This document shows, in pieces, positions 7,833 to 12,001 of a stretch of DNA of 12,001 nucleotides. Under the pieces are notes generated by a model that was not told the origin of the DNA, ran no database searches, and worked only from the letters and a program-made list of their open reading frames with translations. This stretch comes from Vairimorpha apis BRL 01 (taxonomy: Eukaryota; Microsporidia; Nosematidae): the NCBI GenBank assembly GCA_000447185.1, contig KE647086.1, positions 1-12,001 of the forward strand. Reading direction: 5' to 3'. How positions within the stretch are numbered: the first letter of the stretch is position 1; every line of letters starts with the position of its first letter. A program made the position numbers and the translations under genes.

Positions 7833-8772
7833 ATATTATACCAAAGAAAAATAAAGAAAAAGATTTTTAGAAATAAAATTAAATTTAAATTATTAAAGAA
7901 ATATTTTAAAGTTAAAACAAAAAATGAAATTTTGAAAACACAAAGTGGTAAAATGGATTATCAAATACCTCCTGTAATTAAAAGAAACAAGATTTTTGAG
8001 TTAAACCATTATAACAAGAACGATTTTGTAAATTAAAAATTTTATAATGACACTAAGAACTTATATAAAAAGAAATCGAGAGACAGTATCAAAAAATAGT
8101 GTATAGATATTGAAACTCTTGCAAAAATTAAAAATAAAATAGCACGATACTCTTGACTATCACGGATGTATTTTCAAGAATTACAAAACTCTATTTCACA
8201 TACAATATTAACTCGCACGCAATAATTTAGGGAATTAACAAATGGATTGAGTAGTATCGTAAACCAGAAAGATTAGAATCAGACAACGTAAGACAATATG
8301 TCAGTAGGGAGACAAAAGAATTTGTAAAAAAACATAATATACAGCACAATGTGATTCCTATATATACAACTAGCTCGAAGGGATTTCTGAGTCAATAAAT
8401 AAGGCTATTTCATTCGTGTTGAGTATTAGCAAAGTAAAAAAATCAAAGATATTATAATGAGAATTGAAAATGCTATAAAACAAATTATAATAGGAACTTA
8501 AAGGCATCTCTCTTGTCAATAATTAGAAAATATAATCTATACGATTCATTTAAACAAAGGTAGAATTTAAATACCCCTTTAAAGAAAATAAAATAAATTA
8601 TGTTAGGGTAGATGATTATTGTAAAGAGAAATTATATGGGGCAAAAAAGTTAGAGGCTAAGTATAGTATGTACAAAGAAGTGGTGACGGTAAACAAAAAA
8701 GGATTTTGGGTAAGACTTAAGGGAAATAGAAGTCGGACTCATATTAAAAATTTGAAAACGTTAGACGGGTAG
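7833..8772 (+). pseudogene. integrase remnant of copy B with internal deletion
   Basis: Frame 3 (7833-8153) has only two stops (8034, 8097). It holds a basic lead-in, IPPVIKRNKIFELNHYN, and the zinc domain: His at 8007, Asp (GAT, 8022) where copy A has His, then in frame 2 a TGA at 8111 where copy A has Cys, and Cys at 8120. Only about 12 codons separate this from ITDVFSRITKLYF (8159-8197), against about 50 in copy A, so the first catalytic Asp is deleted. LESDN gives the second Asp at 8282. Glu at 8389 lies at the D-35-E spacing after one lost base. Frame 1 (8554-8772) closes with VRVDDYCKEKLYG and GFWVRLKGNRSRTHIKN, the GPY/F-like module, ending in TAG two bases before the LTR. Other stops are at 8228 and 8252 (TAG). 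Confidence 0.82.
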
Positions 8773-8774
8773 TC

Positions 8775-8794
8775 TGTGGTAAATAATTACCACA
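8775..8794. repeat. hairpin at the start of the copy B 3' LTR
   Basis: TGTGGTAA and TTACCACA are perfect 8-bp inverted arms around four bases, including the terminal TG. Confidence 0.7.
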
Positions 8795-8880
8795 TTTATT
8801 ACATATTTTAACATTTGTTTATTTTTTAATTAATCATTCTAATTTATCACTTGTTTTATTTATTTATAGAAATAACAAGG

Positions 8881-8888
8881 TATAAATA
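8881..8888 (+). promoter_or_regulatory. TATA box of the copy B 3' LTR
   Basis: TATAAATA followed by CAAAACAAAC, as in the 5' LTR. It could only start transcripts into the flanking DNA to the right. Confidence 0.55.
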
Positions 8889-9186
8889 CAAAACAAACGC
8901 CTAACGGAGATACATAAAAATATTAAGAATAATGATAAGAAGAACAGACGTTAAAGACCAACATATAAAAAGTTTTTTAGATTTATATTTCAAATACGGG
9001 TCGCTCTTGTTAAAACACGTCAGTTTTCTTTCTTAAATACAAACAACTAGTTCTAATTTTATGTTTTTATAGTCGATTGTATAATCAAATGTCTTGCTAA
9101 TTTTTAGTATGTTATCTTATTCTTCTTTAATATTACAAATATGATTATCAAATTTATTAGAAATAAAATTTTTATTTTTGTATTTG

Positions 9187-9418
9187 TCATGCCCCTGGGG
9201 ATACGTCCCAGTTTTAAAATATATTTCGACGATATTGTTAGTTTTTAATTAATAGGTTTATTATTGTTTATCTTTAATGTTTTATTTTGGGTGCCTCGAT
9301 GTACCTTCCATCTCTGAGTAGTTGTTTCTTATTCTCATACTATCGGTCTGTACCATTTATGGGTTGTTTTTATTTTTGCGTTTTTAAGTTTTTAAAGTTG
9401 TGTGCTCTTTAAACACCA
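9187..9418 (-). mobile_element. strongly decayed inverted LTR
   Basis: The + strand shows blocks of the reverse-complemented family LTR in the right order. GGGGATACGTCCCAGTTTTA with AAATATATTT after it (9197-9226) matches GGGAGTGACCCGTATTTAAA with ATATAA after it. TCTTTAATGT (9271-9280) matches the complement of 6422-6431. ATGTACCTTCC followed by GTAGTTGTTTCTTATTC (9299-9335) matches the ATGTATCTCCG...GGTTTGTTTTGTATTTA region. GTGT...ACAC at 9400-9416 may be the terminal hairpin. Total length, about 232 bp, fits. Single blocks are weak; the order and overall length carry the call. The region is visibly richer in G+C than its surroundings. Confidence 0.48.
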
Positions 9419-12001
9419 AGAAAAATACAATGAGTTATTTATCATTTAAGGCTACAACAGTATTATCAATGTCATCTTCTTATATCATAATGCATTAATA
9501 TTATATATTTATATTTTTAATAATTTTTAAATAATTTTTTAAATTGAATTTATCTTAGCAATGTTGTAAATGTTTTTTTAGACTTTGAAATAATTTATAA
9601 TTACTCTAAAAACTTTTTTCTGATAATGTCTTGTAAGTTAATCTTTTTGTCAAAACGCTACGTATTTCTGTCAGTATGAAACACATCACAATAAAATTTC
9701 TTGATAAATTTGCAAATTTGAGTTTATTTTATTTAATATTGTTTAAGCATAAAATTAAATGTTTATCTCACATATTTATGATAGATATTTATTTATTATT
9801 TTTTCAACTTTTAGTTCAGTAATCTCTTATATTTCTTACATAATTGAAATAAATTCACATAACTATTGTCTTAGAGTCCTTTTATAAGAATTAAAAATAA
9901 TTTTTTATAATTTACACTGTACTAAAAGGATATAAACTTTATTATACACAAATTAAGGATAAACGTTATTTAACCTAAATTCTATAAATTTTTTTTATAA
10001 TATTTAAAATCTTTGAATATTCATATTTTGTCAGTGAAAAACACTATGTATCTACATGTAATATTTAGAAACACGCAAAAAGATCTAAAATATATCTTTA
10101 GAAAATATAAAATCATTAGTCTTAGTTTTATTTTATATGATTTTTTTTATTTCAATGTATTCTTCTTAAATAAATGTTGTATTTTCCAATTCTTTAATTA
10201 ATTTTTATTTATTTAAATATGTTCAATAAAACTAAATTTAAAATATTTGAATTCTAAATAATCTTTAGATTATTTTGAATGAATAAGAATATAGTTTGAT
10301 AATAATTAAATGTCTTAAATCATTATTTTTTTTTCATAAAGAATAAAAACTAGCGTAAGAAATATACTAGTTTTTATTATTTTTTTACTTAACAATTTAA
10401 TTTTTTTTATTTCGCTATCATATTTGACAGAAATACTATATTTTGATCAATATATGATATTTTTTAAAATATAAACTTTATGTATGATCTGTTTTTTATA
10501 CTATAAAACATGACTTTTATTTTAATAAGCATTTAAAAATTTTAAATTTGAATCTAAATCATTTTTATATCTTTAAAAATAAAAATTTTCACACAAATTT
10601 GCATCAATTAACACATTTATTGTTTTTTGTTAAATAAAAAAAGATATAAGATTTTATTTGTTTATTTTAAAAAATCTTTTTCATAGTCAACTACATGAGC
10701 GCAGGCGATATGAAAATAATAATAAAATTAATCAATAAACATTATTATCTATGATATAAAATTTTACATTATAATTTAACCTTATAAATATAAAAGTTGA
10801 TATTTTATCATTATATTAAACATAAATCTTCACATAATACAACAATGATTGGTTTTATGTTCATATATTTGTGACTTTATGCTTTAAAATATCTACTCTT
10901 CTAAAATTATGATCAAATCCTTCATCTATAATCATTTAAATTTTTTTAGGTCTGCTTTAAAAATAATCGAAGATTCACAGTCTTGTTTTCATTAAATTTG
11001 CTATAATGAAATATTTTTTAGATTTTTAAAAAAGTTTTAAAGATTGCACACCAGTAATCTGAATTACAACTAATTAACATTTTATCTTGAATTTTTTATT
11101 GCATATTTATAATTTCTTTCGTATAACTTAATATTCTTAATTTTTAAACACAGATTAAGTAATGAAGTTTTTTTTGTCTTCTTTATAGTTTTAAATTAAT
11201 TCTATGCTATATTTACCAGTCCTATGTAAAAAGAATTTACAATCAATCTTGCATATTTTTTCATTTTTAGAGAACATTCGTTTGCAATAAATTAGTTAAA
11301 TTTTCTATTTATTCATTATAATCAGCGAAAATTAAATAATTATTTTGTTTAATAATGTTCTGTCGTTGCACGTAAAGGTTGTTTCTAACTTTTGATGCAA
11401 CATGTTTATAATTTCAGTGTAAACTTGACATAACTGTCATTTGGATTATAAAATTTGATATTATCATTAAATATAACATCAAAATACAATATGAATTATT
11501 TTATCAGACTATTAATAAGCTACAATTAACGTTTCTCATGTAATTAGCTGACTACTGATTAAGCATTTTTCTTTTAAGTTTTATCAAATATATATTTAAC
11601 TTTGTTGTAATGTTTATTCTTTATGTATTCTAAATGTTCCTCTTTTATCTATATTCTCATTTTAGAAAATAATTTTTTAATTTGCACCCATATTTGCTGG
11701 ACTACTAGATAATTAAACATTTCTAATTAAATAAAATGTTACGATTTTTGTATAAGAGCTCAAGAACTCACAATAATATTTAACAGAGACGTGATCTGTA
11801 TCTTTTTATAATAAATTAAATGTTTTCATTAGCAGCGTTATGTTCTTTAAAGCTATGTAATTCTCAAGTTTACTACAAACTTTGTTAAAAATAAAAATCA
11901 TTCATATTTTAATAAAATTACAACATAAAGAATTGTTACATAATAAATATATTTATTTAAATGATATATTAGATATATTAAATTTAATAAAGTAATTTTT
12001 T
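9419..12001. other. T-rich spacer without recognisable gene
   Basis: No conserved motif, tRNA box, splice-like pattern or long open frame was found on either strand. The longest open stretch (10013-10201, +) codes mostly Phe, Ile, Lys and Tyr and looks like translated low-complexity DNA. T exceeds A on the + strand over most of the segment, the reverse of the two elements. An 11-base word shared in inverted orientation with the gag region of copy A lies at 11362-11372. Confidence 0.7.

Larger units (their letters stand above)
6271..9022 (+). mobile_element. LTR retrotransposon copy B, two LTRs, internally deleted
   Basis: Two direct repeats (6271-6496 and 8775-9022) enclose only about 2.28 kb. 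Gag is present, protease stops at its first strand, and the next recognisable Pol part is the integrase zinc domain. Copy A needs about 2.1 kb for gag end, protease, RT and RNase H over the corresponding distance. Copy B therefore lacks most of protease and all of RT and RNase H. The LTRs differ at many positions and by an insertion of about 20 bp, so the insertion is old. The flanks (GTATC before, GTTTT after) do not form a clear target-site duplication. Whether the deletion came before insertion (a non-autonomous copy) or after cannot be told from one copy. Confidence 0.85.
8775..9022 (+). mobile_element. 3' LTR of copy B
   Basis: Direct repeat of 6271-6496, opening TGTGGTAA and ending near ACACGTCA, so it has TG...CA termini. 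It is about 22 bp longer than the 5' LTR because of an extra stretch at about 8799-8820 that includes a second CATTT. The integrase stop codon (8770-8772) sits directly before it. A typical long polypurine tract is not evident; only a short purine-rich piece (AGACGGGTAG) precedes the LTR. Confidence 0.88.

Noticed and set aside
6266..9027. Target-site duplication around copy B
   Set aside because: GTATC on the left and GTTTT on the right share too little. Old mutations or a wrong LTR end could hide it, but it is not seen.
9601..9723. Open stretch with one stop on the - strand
   Set aside because: About 41 codons with one TAG is not rare when all frames of several kilobases of AT-rich DNA are scanned, and no family motif is present.
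10013..10201. Open reading frame of 62 codons on the + strand
   Set aside because: Composition is Phe/Ile/Lys/Tyr/Asn as expected from translating T- and A-rich DNA. It starts at TTG and has no motif, neighbour or homologous stretch in the window.

Overview
The window is AT-rich throughout (by eye about four fifths A+T) and holds no intact gene. It looks like a gene-poor, transposon-derived stretch of a eukaryotic nuclear genome. Long K/N/I-rich reading frames with Ty3/gypsy-type Gag and Pol motifs, long AT-rich spacers and no prokaryotic signals would fit a large-genome microsporidian. That assignment is inference from composition and element type only; no host gene is present to confirm it.

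Layout. (1) 1-3896: copy A, a decayed Ty3/gypsy LTR retrotransposon on the + strand. The window opens inside gag. Then follow a CX2HX4H zinc-knuckle remnant, protease, reverse transcriptase (RT), RNase H, integrase with its C-terminal GPY/F-like module, and a 3' LTR (3658-3896). Pol runs through many frameshifts and stops. The RT core is present twice: about 266 bp between the YID catalytic motif and the following beta strand contain a second, diverged motif A-B stretch. (2) 3897-4138: an inverted LTR of the same family, abutting the 3' LTR of copy A. (3) 4139-6270: AT-rich spacer with no recognisable gene. (4) 6271-9022: copy B of the same family, with both LTRs (6271-6496 and 8775-9022). It carries gag, only the start of protease, an unassigned K/N-rich stretch and integrase. 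Most of protease, all of RT and RNase H, and the first catalytic Asp of integrase are missing. (5) 9187-9418: a strongly decayed LTR in inverted orientation. (6) 9419-12001: T-rich spacer with no recognisable gene.

The two copies can be aligned with each other from the sequence alone, which is the main source of evidence here. It fixes the LTR boundaries, the reading frames, the identity of several lost catalytic or zinc-binding residues, and the origin of individual stop codons. In a living element Gag would form the particle, protease would mature Gag-Pol, RT/RNase H would copy the RNA, and integrase would insert the cDNA through the LTR ends. Neither copy can do this now. No new defence, toxin, RNA or regulatory system was found.
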